From a virus, in IMG/VR virus record IMGVR_UViG_3300022752_000007, positions 1 to 34,663 of that record: 34,663 bases of DNA. One strand, 5' to 3'. Position 1 is the first letter of the stretch. Each line of letters starts with the position of its first letter. The notes below the pieces were generated by a model. The model searched no databases. It saw only the letters and a list, made by a program, of their open reading frames with translations, and was not told the origin of the DNA. The position numbers and the translations under genes are program-made. Shown here in pieces: positions 1-6,735 of the stretch.

Positions 1-102
1 TGCGGTGGCGAGGAACTGCTGAAGTCTCGCGGCTGGGTTAAGACCAAAGCGGGTTGGGTATCACCACAACGCGCAGCGCACGACAAACGCCGTGGAGTTT
101 GA
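1..102 (+). CDS. 3' part of small zinc-finger-like protein (gene starts at 34462)
   Basis: This is the C-terminal 33 codons of the 58-aa protein whose complete copy lies at 34462-34638; the stop is the TGA at 100-102. The visible part is basic and Lys/Arg/Trp-rich and carries the last Cys of the CxxC...H...C cluster. It is split only because the circle was cut here. The next gene (GTG at 92) overlaps its end. Confidence 0.8.
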   Translation, partial: CGGEELLKSRGWVKTKAGWVSPQRAAHDKRRGV

Positions 103-127
103 GCGGCTGATGAAAAACCGGGATGCG
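1..127. repeat. 127-bp terminal identity (left copy)
   Basis: Positions 1-127 are identical to 34537-34663. The reading frame that starts at 34462 runs on seamlessly into the left copy. An exact 127-base overlap equals a common assembler k-mer size, so I read this as the closure of a circular contig rather than a biological terminal repeat. Confidence 0.95.
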
Positions 128-472
128 CCGCATATTGATTACGGCGCGTTCCTTGGGCTGCTGCCGAACAACCCTAAAATCACGCCGTGCAACATCGACG
201 GCATTATCGAGAGGAGGGGAAAATTCCTTGTGCTTGAGTGGAAGCGCCAGAACGAGGCCATGTCCGAAGGACTGCGCCGAACTTTACAGGCGCTCGCAGG
301 CACACCGGGGTTTCAGGTGTGGGTGGTGCGAGGCGATACCGACGATGGGCTTAACATCGGCAGTTTCTGGTTCGTGCCGCCATCTGGTAACCCCATGAAG
401 TTGGGCGAGGGCGTGGACGAGTTCATCACCGCCTACCGGCTCTGGTACGAATACGCCGACGGGCAACCTTGA
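92..472 (+). CDS. PD-(D/E)XK-type phage nuclease-like protein
   Basis: A 126-aa protein with a compact PD-(D/E)XK nuclease signature: Asp36 in NIDGII, then Glu49 and Lys51 in LVLEWKRQ, separated by a beta-hairpin-like stretch. In this fold those residues bind metal and cut DNA, as in resolvases and VRR-NUC enzymes; the substrate here is unknown. The GTG at 92 overlaps the preceding gene by 11 nt; an ATG at 110 would give a protein six residues shorter that keeps the motif. The stop TGA (470-472) overlaps the ATG of the next nuclease gene. Position at the end of the rightward early block suggests a role in DNA replication or recombination. The fold is a motif-based inference. Confidence 0.7.
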   Translation: MEFERLMKNRDAPHIDYGAFLGLLPNNPKITPCNIDGIIERRGKFLVLEWKRQNEAMSEGLRRTLQALAGTPGFQVWVVRGDTDDGLNIGSFWFVPPSGNPMKLGEGVDEFITAYRLWYEYADGQP

Positions 473-768
473 TGCGTTACGCCGCGCGTCGGGATGCTAA
501 CGATGCCGCCATCACCGAAGCCGTCCGGGCGGCAGGGTTCACCGTCCATGACCTTGGGTTAGCCGGTCAGGGCGTCCCCGATAAACTGGTGGTCGCCCCC
601 GGCTTTGCTGCCTTCCTCGAAATCAAGACCCCGAAGGGCAGGCTGAGGCAGGGGCAGGAACGCTTCAAGGAGGCGTTTGAGCCGCTCGGGATGTGGTATC
701 TGGCCCGTGACCCTGCCGAAACGGTGGCGTGGCTTCAGGCGCGGCTAACGACGACCCAGAAGCCCTGA
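472..768 (+). CDS. VRR-NUC domain nuclease
   Basis: A 98-aa protein with the core of the VRR-NUC branch of PD-(D/E)XK nucleases: GVPDKLV (Asp37), a hydrophobic strand, FLEIKTPKG (Glu50, Lys52), then Gln61 in LRQGQERF. Stand-alone VRR-NUC proteins of about 100 aa are common in phages and are thought to act on branched DNA. The ATG at 472 overlaps the previous stop (TGATG), so the two nucleases are probably translationally coupled; a TTG three bases earlier is less likely. Its last 34 bp overlap the 3' end of the converging methyltransferase gene on the other strand. Confidence 0.85.
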   Translation: MRYAARRDANDAAITEAVRAAGFTVHDLGLAGQGVPDKLVVAPGFAAFLEIKTPKGRLRQGQERFKEAFEPLGMWYLARDPAETVAWLQARLTTTQKP

Positions 769-1259
769 CCCATCAACTGGTGGTGCTGAAGGTGGTGGAT
801 GTGGAACTTCTCGCAGAGGCGCGGTAGCCACCAACGCGCCGGCTGCTGGATTAGGTGGGCATTACGACCGTCGGGCAGCACTTTTCCCGCCGCTCCGGTG
901 TGGACGCTGAAAAACCCGATTCGGGGCATGATGACCGCCAGTTCGTTCAGCACGGCATCCAGCCGGTCGGGTTCGATGTGCTCAAGGACATCAATGCAGC
1001 AGACCATATCGGCCTCTACGGGCGGCCCGTACTCGGGGAAGGCGGGGTCATAGGGGTAATACCCCAAGTCCAGCCCAGCGCCCTGTAATGCGGTCTGGAG
1101 GTGCTTCTTTCCCGCGCCGTAATCCGATATGGACTTGACCCCGTTATCCACAGCCAGTTTGGCAACGAGCGGGGCGAAGGCGAGGGAGGCGACCCCGTAG
1201 TTAGGATTTGTGTGCAGTTCGACCTGCTGCGCCCGATAGGCCTCGGAAATGGTGTCCAT
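735..1259 (-). CDS. class I SAM-dependent methyltransferase
   Basis: A 174-aa protein with a Rossmann methyltransferase core: motif I SDYGAG at residues 45-50 (SAM-binding glycine loop), an acidic post-I region near 70, and DMVCCIDVLEHIEPD at 84-98, the usual motif IV/post-IV pattern of small-molecule-type methyltransferases. No DPPY/NPPY motif of adenine-N6 or cytosine-N4 DNA methylases and no PC motif is visible, so DNA methylation is not indicated; the substrate is unknown. It is the only minus-strand gene in this region, facing the nuclease pair and back to back with the late block. An AGGGAG about 11 nt upstream of the ATG at 1259 is a plausible ribosome site. Confidence 0.8.
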   Translation of the reverse strand: MDTISEAYRAQQVELHTNPNYGVASLAFAPLVAKLAVDNGVKSISDYGAGKKHLQTALQGAGLDLGYYPYDPAFPEYGPPVEADMVCCIDVLEHIEPDRLDAVLNELAVIMPRIGFFSVHTGAAGKVLPDGRNAHLIQQPARWWLPRLCEKFHIHHLQHHQLMGQGFWVVVSRA

Positions 1260-1261
1260 GC

Positions 1262-1290
1262 TTGCATTGCTCCCTGTGGGGGTCTAGAGT
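1262..1290 (+). promoter_or_regulatory. weak sigma70-like promoter ahead of the late block
   Basis: TTGCAT (1262-1267), a 17-nt spacer and TAGAGT (1285-1290) lie in the short gap between the divergent methyltransferase and the first late gene. Both hexamers match consensus only partly (3/6 and 4/6). The call rests mainly on position. Confidence 0.3.
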
Positions 1291-1316
1291 CATGCTAACC
1301 CAAAGTGGGGGAAAAA

Positions 1317-1685
1317 ATGGCCGCTCACGAGAAAAATGTTGCTTTGTTCGTCGGCACGATGCTGCACAGCGCGACCATTACGCATTTCCAGCATCTCGCC
1401 ACCAAGTCCTACGCCCAGCACAAGGCGTTGCAGAAATACTACGAGTCCATCCCGGACAGCGTGGATGCCTACGCCGAGGCGTATCAGGGTCGTTACGGCC
1501 TCATCACCGGCTACGATGTCGAGTTCCACAAGCACCGCGACCCCAAAGCGTATGTGAAAGGGCTGCTGAACTTCCTCGACGAAATTAAGCCGACGCTGCC
1601 GAAGGATACCGACCTCGTTAACCTATTCGATGCGGTGGTTAACGATGTCACCAGTCTCAAGTACAAACTCGAAAACTTGAGTTAA
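1317..1685 (+). CDS. small helical phage protein, ferritin-like/DUF5856-type
   Basis: A 122-aa all-helical protein. The helix with His in HSATITHFQHLATKSYAQH, followed by YYESIPDSVDAYAEAYQG, resembles small ferritin/Dps-like phage proteins of the DUF5856 type, where His and Glu side chains line a helix bundle. I cannot confirm metal ligands. I chose ATG 1317 because GGGGG at 1307-1311 sits at ribosome-site distance; a GTG at 1305 would add four residues. It is the first gene of the long rightward late block and lies 2 nt before the next ATG. Role unknown: a structural or storage-like function is possible. Confidence 0.6.
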   Translation: MAAHEKNVALFVGTMLHSATITHFQHLATKSYAQHKALQKYYESIPDSVDAYAEAYQGRYGLITGYDVEFHKHRDPKAYVKGLLNFLDEIKPTLPKDTDLVNLFDAVVNDVTSLKYKLENLS

Positions 1686-1687
1686 CG

Positions 1688-3670
1688 ATGGCAAAAACCA
1701 ACGAAAACAAAAAGCCGCAACCTTCAAGGGTGGCGGCTGCGCTGCGTTATTTGGAGGACATGGGCCAAAGGTTAACTAGTCTTGATGCCCCTCGAGACGA
1801 GAGCGTTGCTGACATTGCCGCAGACATCGCGCTCGGATTTACCCCGTTGCAATACCCGCAGGCCGCGAGAGATTTTGAAAGAGCGCGCCGCGAGAACGAC
1901 CCGTTGGGAATGGGGCTGGCAACTTTGGCCGCAATTCCTGTTGTAGGCGGCGTAGCAAAAGCCGCTGGAAAAGCAAGAAAAGGGTCTGACATTGCCGAGG
2001 CGCTTGTAACACGGGCCAAACGCAGAGTTGGGACAACTGGGCAATATGTAGGAGCGCCGCCGGGGGTTGATTCTCCGCAAAAACTTGGCGCAATGGTCAA
2101 CAATTATGTAAACGCCATGCAGGAAGGACTGCCGGGGCGCAATTTTTATGTTGATAGCAGCAAGGATGTATTCGCAAGAACAGGGAACAATCCAATCGAA
2201 GCCGATTTATTTAATCAAAACCTTGCTGCGTTAAGTCGTGCAAACAATGTCGCCGGTAATACGGCAATGTCTGCAAAAGGGCATATCCAAGCCGTGACGG
2301 GTGAGCCAGTTCTTACGGGTAGATTCCCCTCGAGAGACAGCCCTCCCTTGCAAGCAATGTATGACGCTGGTCAAGCAGATTATCTCGGGCATAAGCGTGA
2401 CCCGTTTGCCACGCAACTAGGCGTTGCATATGCGCCGGAACGGATTGGCCGCGGCGTTAACGATATGCACGAAGCGGAATTGATGGGGTATCCATCAGGC
2501 GCTGTTGGTGGCGCGACCCAGCACGCATTTATGGACGAAATTCGACAACGCGCAATTGAGCGCGCAAACCGTGAAAAGTTAGGCGGTTTCAGCGATTGGA
2601 ACACCGGCAACGCACAAGCGGCGGCATGGTCGGGAAACAAAATTAGGCGCGGCGATATTTTGCCGGGAGAAGCGGCGCGGTCGTATGCCGACTATTTGCC
2701 CCTGCAAGAGGCTAATGCAACCTACGAGGCGGTCAGTTCGCCGGCGACGGGCCATCTGCAAGGATTGCTGAACGCGCCATTTGACACGCGGTCGGCTTAT
2801 ACCGCGGATGTTCGTGGTTCATGGAACACCAGCCCGTCAGGTCGCGATATAGGCTACACGGCGGCTAGAATGTTGCCGGGAGAAACTGTTAACACCGTAG
2901 GCAGATTTAAAGACACCGCCAACCCTGCAATGGTGGCGCGTCCCGTAACCGGAACCTACACCACGGCAGACAAATCTCGCGCCCTAACGCCGGGGTCTGT
3001 GCAAGCACTAAACGCAGTAGAAGCGGCCCGAGCGTATTTTGATGTTCAAGAGGCTGGCGCATGGCACAAGTTACTGCCTGCAAAGTCAGCCGCAGATTAC
3101 TCTGGAGCATCCATTGACTTGGGTAAAAACATGACTCAAGCGGACATGGAGCGTATTGCTCCTCTGTTTGAGCAACGAGGTTATTACCTTGCAAGTGCGC
3201 CAAACGGCATAACAATTCTTGCAAACGAAGGCACAGCGCAGGGTGAAAAGTTTGCGAAAGAAGTGCGTGATATCGTAAAGAAAAACCCAGAGGCGTTTGG
3301 CAAAACAGAAATTGACTTTGGACGCGCCGAGACTGGATACATTGATTACGGGGACGCTTACCGCAGCAACACTCCGGGTGCGGTTACTGCGCGAATGCTT
3401 CAGATGATGGAACAAGCGCCCATGACGATGAAAAATTTAGATGTAAACCCTGCATATCGAGAAACCGTTGCAGCAAGAAATGCTCGGGACATTGATTACG
3501 CCGCAAAAGGATTTGGCGTTGCTAGAGAAGATGTGATTCGCGCCAGAAACATTTTCAAGGCAGAAGGGTTTGAGGGTTTGAGGAAAGCCGCAAAAGCGGG
3601 AATTGTTCCTGCGGTACTTGCAACATTTGGCGCACAGCAAATGCTTTCGGAAAACGAGGAAAAAAGATGA
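1688..3670 (+). CDS. large putative virion-associated protein upstream of the terminase genes
   Basis: A 660-aa protein of no certain family. The N-terminus has a pattern I associate with large virion or ejected proteins of environmental podoviruses: ADIALGFTPLQYPQAARDFE followed by an apolar Gly/Ala stretch (IPVVGGVAKAAGKA, about residues 87-100). The middle is rich in Asn, Gly and Tyr and looks soluble. The extreme C-terminus has another apolar stretch (AGIVPAVLATFGAQQML) and a charged tail. No protease or nuclease motif is evident. Codon use is more A/T-rich in third positions (AAA, TTT, GTT) than in the neighbouring terminase and portal genes, suggesting a different history. Its stop overlaps the next ATG (ATGA). 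A DNA-ejection or internal capsid role is inference. Confidence 0.6.
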   Translation: MAKTNENKKPQPSRVAAALRYLEDMGQRLTSLDAPRDESVADIAADIALGFTPLQYPQAARDFERARRENDPLGMGLATLAAIPVVGGVAKAAGKARKGSDIAEALVTRAKRRVGTTGQYVGAPPGVDSPQKLGAMVNNYVNAMQEGLPGRNFYVDSSKDVFARTGNNPIEADLFNQNLAALSRANNVAGNTAMSAKGHIQAVTGEPVLTGRFPSRDSPPLQAMYDAGQADYLGHKRDPFATQLGVAYAPERIGRGVNDMHEAELMGYPSGAVGGATQHAFMDEIRQRAIERANREKLGGFSDWNTGNAQAAAWSGNKIRRGDILPGEAARSYADYLPLQEANATYEAVSSPATGHLQGLLNAPFDTRSAYTADVRGSWNTSPSGRDIGYTAARMLPGETVNTVGRFKDTANPAMVARPVTGTYTTADKSRALTPGSVQALNAVEAARAYFDVQEAGAWHKLLPAKSAADYSGASIDLGKNMTQADMERIAPLFEQRGYYLASAPNGITILANEGTAQGEKFAKEVRDIVKKNPEAFGKTEIDFGRAETGYIDYGDAYRSNTPGAVTARMLQMMEQAPMTMKNLDVNPAYRETVAARNARDIDYAAKGFGVAREDVIRARNIFKAEGFEGLRKAAKAGIVPAVLATFGAQQMLSENEEKR

Positions 3671-3840
3671 AACTTGGCAAGTCTGCAAAAAGTGCAGCGC
3701 AGTTAACATGGAAACAGGAGCGTTCCGACAAACGGTGGGAACGCCGTGCCGATATGCTGATGTTCAAATTTTCCCATGTGTCGGTCATGCTGCCGTCGCA
3801 GATAACGCACCTTAACGCTAACCGAGGCATTGCGGCGTAA
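3667..3840 (+). CDS. 57-aa basic hypothetical protein
   Basis: ATG at 3667 overlaps the previous TGA (ATGA) and the frame stays open to TAA at 3838-3840. The product begins MKLGKSAKSAAQLTWKQERS, is strongly basic in its first half, contains a KRWERRADMLMFKF segment and ends NRGIAA. The coupling and tight packing suggest a real gene; no family is recognised. It sits between the large virion-type gene and the small terminase gene. Confidence 0.5.
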   Translation: MKLGKSAKSAAQLTWKQERSDKRWERRADMLMFKFSHVSVMLPSQITHLNANRGIAA

Positions 3841-3865
3841 CGGTAAACAGAAGTAAACTGTTCAC

Positions 3866-4162
3866 ATGGTTAACGAAGGTTCTTTCAAAAAGGGCAGAAA
3901 GGGTGGCCCCGGTAGACCGAAGGGCGTGCCTAACGAGTCAACGCAACTGGCTAGAGAAGCCATTGCGCGATTTGTAGACGGCAACGCAGGTCGGCTACAG
4001 GGTTGGCTCGACGAGATACACGCAAACAAGGGCGCAGAGGCGGCGTTTAAGTGCTTCAGCGACTTGCTTGAATACCATGTGCCTAAACTCGCACGGCACG
4101 AACACAGCGGCGTAGATGGCAAACCGCAGGAACTGAACATCCGTTGGGGCGAACCCAAGTAA
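3866..4162 (+). CDS. terS: terminase small subunit-like DNA-binding protein
   Basis: A 98-aa protein whose N-terminus reads SFKKGRKGGPGRPKGVPNES, the Gly-Arg-Pro-Lys DNA-binding start seen in many small phage terminase-like proteins (DUF5681-type), followed by a helix LAREAIARFVDGNAGRLQGW and a second helical region AAFKCFSDLLEYHVPKLARH. Position directly ahead of HNH and TerL supports a packaging role: recognising phage DNA and loading TerL. The ATG at 3866 contains the start of a GTTAAC site. Its TAA overlaps the ATG of the HNH gene. It is shorter than classical TerS, so it could be a partial analogue. Confidence 0.7.
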   Translation: MVNEGSFKKGRKGGPGRPKGVPNESTQLAREAIARFVDGNAGRLQGWLDEIHANKGAEAAFKCFSDLLEYHVPKLARHEHSGVDGKPQELNIRWGEPK

Positions 4163-4650
4163 TGGCAAAGGGCGACCATCGGTATCGCCGGTCATTGTGG
4201 GATAGGTTCCACGATAAGGTCATGCCCGAGCCGAACACGGGCTGTTGGCTTTGGACGGGCGCAACGAAAGAACACGGATACGGGGTCATTGGCCTCGGTC
4301 GCCGCGATGAGGGAACCGCGAAAGCGCATCGAGTAGCATGGCGGCTTTACAAAGGTGATATTCCTCAAGGCGAGTGCATATTGCATCGTTGCGACCAGCC
4401 GTTTTGCGTTAACCCAAGCCATCTGTTCTGCGGAACGCTGTCGGACAATATGAAAGATTGCGTGCGTAAGGGCCGCAACTTTACGCCAAACAATCGTGGT
4501 CGCAATGCAAAATGGGCGCGGTTAACAGAAGATGCTGTGAAGGACATTCGTGCAAAAGCGTTGTCAGGCATTGAATATGCAAAAAAGTATGGCGTAAGCA
4601 AAAGCGCGATTTACCAAGTTTGGCGCGGGAAAAATTGGGCATGGATGTAG
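4162..4650 (+). CDS. HNH endonuclease (free-standing, homing type) with C-terminal HTH
   Basis: A 162-aa protein of the HNH_3-type homing group. Residues 27-33 GCWLWTG and 39-41 GYG precede AHRVAW (55-60), then LHRCDQPFCVNPSHLFCGT (74-92) with His75, Asn84 and His87 as the HNH core and paired Cys residues. The C-terminus (about 120-155) holds a helix-turn-helix, EYAKKYGVSKSAIYQVW, typical of the DNA-recognition module in these nucleases. Start ATG 4162 overlaps the TerS stop; the end overlaps the inferred TerL start by 10 nt. It could be a mobile invader between terS and terL or an HNH recruited for packaging; the AHRVAW/HTH architecture favours the former. The adjacent terL carries a frame break. 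Confidence 0.9.
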   Translation: MAKGDHRYRRSLWDRFHDKVMPEPNTGCWLWTGATKEHGYGVIGLGRRDEGTAKAHRVAWRLYKGDIPQGECILHRCDQPFCVNPSHLFCGTLSDNMKDCVRKGRNFTPNNRGRNAKWARLTEDAVKDIRAKALSGIEYAKKYGVSKSAIYQVWRGKNWAWM

Positions 4651-5976
4651 TCCTGCCATACAACCCTCGAAAGGCGTTTTTGCCTTTTCATGATAGGAGC
4701 AAGCGGTGGGCGTGTTTAGTTGCCCACCGCCGCAGGTGCGGGTAAAACCGTTGCTGCAATCAATGACATTATCCGCGCCGCTATCATGTATCAGGGGCCA
4801 AATGGTCTATTTGCGTATGTTGCCCCTTACGCCAACCAAGCACGCCGCATCGCATGGGACTATTTTAAGTTTTATGCAAAACCCCTTATCGTAGATGCCA
4901 ACGAACAGCAGATGACGCTGACATTGGTTAACGGGGTCAAAATCAGTTTGTTTGGGGCCGACAACGCTGATGGGCAAATCCGAGGCTTGGGACTATCGGG
5001 CGTGTACATGGACGAATTCGGCGACTTTAAGCCGAGCGTCTTTGGCAATGTCATCCGGCCTGCGCTCTCCGACAAACAAGGCTGGGCTGTGTTTGCCGGT
5101 ACGCCGAAGGGCAAGAACCAGTTCTGGGACATTTACGAGACGGCACGGCGCATCCCAGACGAGTGGTTTGTCCTGCGCCTGCCTGCCAGCGAATCAGGCT
5201 TGCTGCCCCAGAGCGAACTCAACGCGGCAAAGGCGCAGTTGTCGGAAGACCAGTACCTCCAAGAGTACGAGTGCAGTTTCGAGGCGGCTATCCTCGGCGC
5301 GTTCTTCGGCACAGAGATGCGGCAGGCAGAGCCGCGTATTAACGAGCGTGTAGTCTTTACGGAGGGGTATCCGGTACATACCGCATGGGACTTGGGGTAT
5401 CGAGACGACACCGCGATATGGTGGTATCAGGTCGTGGGCGGCGAGGTGCGCGTCATCGACTTCTTCGCCATCTCGGGTGCAGACATCCGCGCCATTGCGG
5501 AGGTAGTCGTTAACAAGGGTTACACCTACGGCAAGCATCACCTGCCGCATGACGCACGGGCGAAGTCGCTTCAAACGGGGCGCAGCATCGTAGAACAGTT
5601 GGCTGACCACCTCGGCATCAACCATTTGTCTGTGGTGCCAAACATCGGCTTGCAGGATGGAATCCAAGCAATTCGTCAAATGTTGCCCCGAACTTGGTTC
5701 AATTCCGTAAAATGTGGCGACGGAATTGAGGCTTTACGCCAGTATCAGCGGGAGTATAGTGAAGACACGAAAGCGTTCAGGGCATCACCCCGACACGATT
5801 GGACATCACACCCTGCCGACGCTTTCCGTATGTTAGCCGTTGCGTGGAGGGCTGAACCGTCCGCGCAGAGGCCGTTAGAGAGCAAGACCTTGATTGTTGG
5901 GCCACAGAATGAGGTCACGCTAAACGATATGTGGCAGGTTCACGAGCGTAGCGTCTCAAGGAGGGCGCGAATATGA
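4641..5976 (+). CDS. terL: terminase large subunit, frame changes at Walker A
   Basis: ATP-driven DNA packaging motor and nuclease. ATG 4641 opens a frame giving MDVVLPYNPRKAFLPFHDRS and then KRWACLVAHRRRCG, a typical TerL N-terminus, but it meets TAA at 4743-4745. The remainder is in the +1 frame and is full-length: GKT of Walker A, Walker B VYMDEFGDF, coupling motif AGTPKGKN, nuclease HTAWDLGYRDDTAIWW, HDARAKSLQTG and the final HDWTSHPADAFRM. A TAG at 4717-4719 blocks the +1 frame upstream, so initiation at TTG 4720 would lose about 26 residues and part of Walker A. The parts make one protein only if the ribosome shifts +1 at GGG-TAA, or if the sequence carries an indel. The family is certain; the expression mode is not. 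Confidence 0.9.
4734..4745 (+). promoter_or_regulatory. candidate +1 frameshift site in terL
   Basis: AGGTG (4734-4738) matches the anti-Shine-Dalgarno sequence. The triplet TGC separates AGG from GGG (4740-4742), which is followed by the zero-frame stop TAA (4743-4745). A P-site tRNA-Gly slipping from GGG to GGT would resume at AAA and give HRRRCGKT. This has the same order as the prfB recoding site: SD-like word, 3-nt spacer, slip codon, stop. Removing the four bases AGGT at 4734-4737 would instead give HRRAGKT, which matches my memory of this family, so an insertion is the main alternative. Confidence 0.4.
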
Positions 5977-6278
5977 GTGGCGTAAATCTTCCGTATCAAT
6001 ACCCCTACGAGACGGTCGCCGTTTCGCAGACCGCGCAGGTGCTTGGCACTAATGGCGCAGCCAACGACTACCTGCATCGCATCGTGGTGACTGTCTCGAC
6101 CGCTGCATCGTCCACGGTCAGCATCATCGACGGCAGCACGACCGTCCTCGCCATCCCGGCTAACACCCCGGTTGGCGTGTATAGCCTCGACCTTGGCCTC
6201 AACGCGGCTACCGGCCCGTGGAAGGTCACGACGGGTGCAGGCGCTGCCGTGCTGGCAGTTGGACTGTTTAGCAAATGA
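5973..6278 (+). CDS. small beta-rich putative virion protein
   Basis: A 101-aa protein rich in Thr, Val, Ala and Ser with alternating hydrophobic strands (RIVVTVSTAASSTVSIIDGS, then GVYSLDLGLNAATGPWKVTT), consistent with a small beta-sandwich or head-decoration-type protein. No family is recognised. ATG 5973 overlaps the TerL stop (ATGA), and AAGGAGGG at 5958-5965 is one of the strongest ribosome sites in the window, suggesting high expression. It lies between TerL and two small basic proteins ahead of the portal gene. Confidence 0.65.
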   Translation: MSGVNLPYQYPYETVAVSQTAQVLGTNGAANDYLHRIVVTVSTAASSTVSIIDGSTTVLAIPANTPVGVYSLDLGLNAATGPWKVTTGAGAAVLAVGLFSK

Positions 6279-6439
6279 ACCGTAAGCCCGGACTCTACGC
6301 CAACATCCTAGCGAAGCAGGAGCGCATCAAGGCTGGCTCCGGCGAGAGGATGCGAAAGCCCGGAGAGGCTGGTGCGCCGACCGCAAAGGCGTTCCGCGAG
6401 TCTGCCAAGACCGCTAAACCAGAGAAAAAGGGTTACTGA
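6275..6439 (+). CDS. 54-aa basic conserved phage protein
   Basis: Starts at ATG 6275, overlapping the previous TGA (ATGA), and ends with TGA at 6437-6439. The product starts MNRKPGLYANILAKQERIKA and continues with GSGERMRKPG, GAPTAKAFRES and AKTAKPEKKGY. This short Lys/Arg/Gly-rich pattern is familiar from environmental podovirus genomes next to portal genes; its function is unknown, possibly nucleic-acid binding or virion-associated. Its stop overlaps the ATG of the next small basic gene, so the pair is probably co-translated. Confidence 0.7.
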   Translation: MNRKPGLYANILAKQERIKAGSGERMRKPGEAGAPTAKAFRESAKTAKPEKKGY

Positions 6440-6732
6440 TGAGCGCAGCGTGGCAGCGTAGCGAAGGCAAGAACCCGAAGGGTGGTCTCAACGCCGCTGG
6501 TCGCGCATCGTATAAGCGTGAGACGGGTGGCACCCTCAAGCCCCCGGTGAAGGGCGGCGACAATCCTCGCCGCGCATCGTTCCTCGCACGCATGGGCAAC
6601 ATGGCTGGGCCGATGAAGAAGAACGGCAAGCCGACACGCCTTGCGCTTGCGCTGCGTGCTTGGGGTGCGTCGAGCAAGGAAGATGCGAAGGCAAAGGCTA
6701 GAGCCATCTCTGCGCGAAACAAGAAGGATTGA
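6439..6732 (+). CDS. small basic phage protein, DUF6321-like
   Basis: A 97-aa basic protein with blocks SEGKNPKGGLNAAGRASYKR, GDNPRRASFLARMGNMAGP and RLALALRAWGASSKEDAKAK. I associate this order with the DUF6321-type proteins found beside portal genes in many uncultured podoviruses; the domain number is from memory and should be checked. The many Lys/Arg residues suggest nucleic-acid binding, but no function is established. The ATG overlaps the previous stop (TGATG) and the portal gene begins 3 nt after this stop. Confidence 0.7.
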   Translation: MSAAWQRSEGKNPKGGLNAAGRASYKRETGGTLKPPVKGGDNPRRASFLARMGNMAGPMKKNGKPTRLALALRAWGASSKEDAKAKARAISARNKKD

Positions 6733-6735
6733 CAG

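Noticed and set aside
731-764. GGCTTC/GAAGCC inverted repeat as a terminator between the convergent nuclease and methyltransferase genes
   Set aside because: The 6-bp arms enclose a loop of over 20 nt, there is no U-run, and the site lies within both coding sequences.
4706-4894. 62-codon frame across the terL break
   Set aside because: It is the third frame at this locus and encodes nothing TerL-like; the two other frames together encode the complete terminase.
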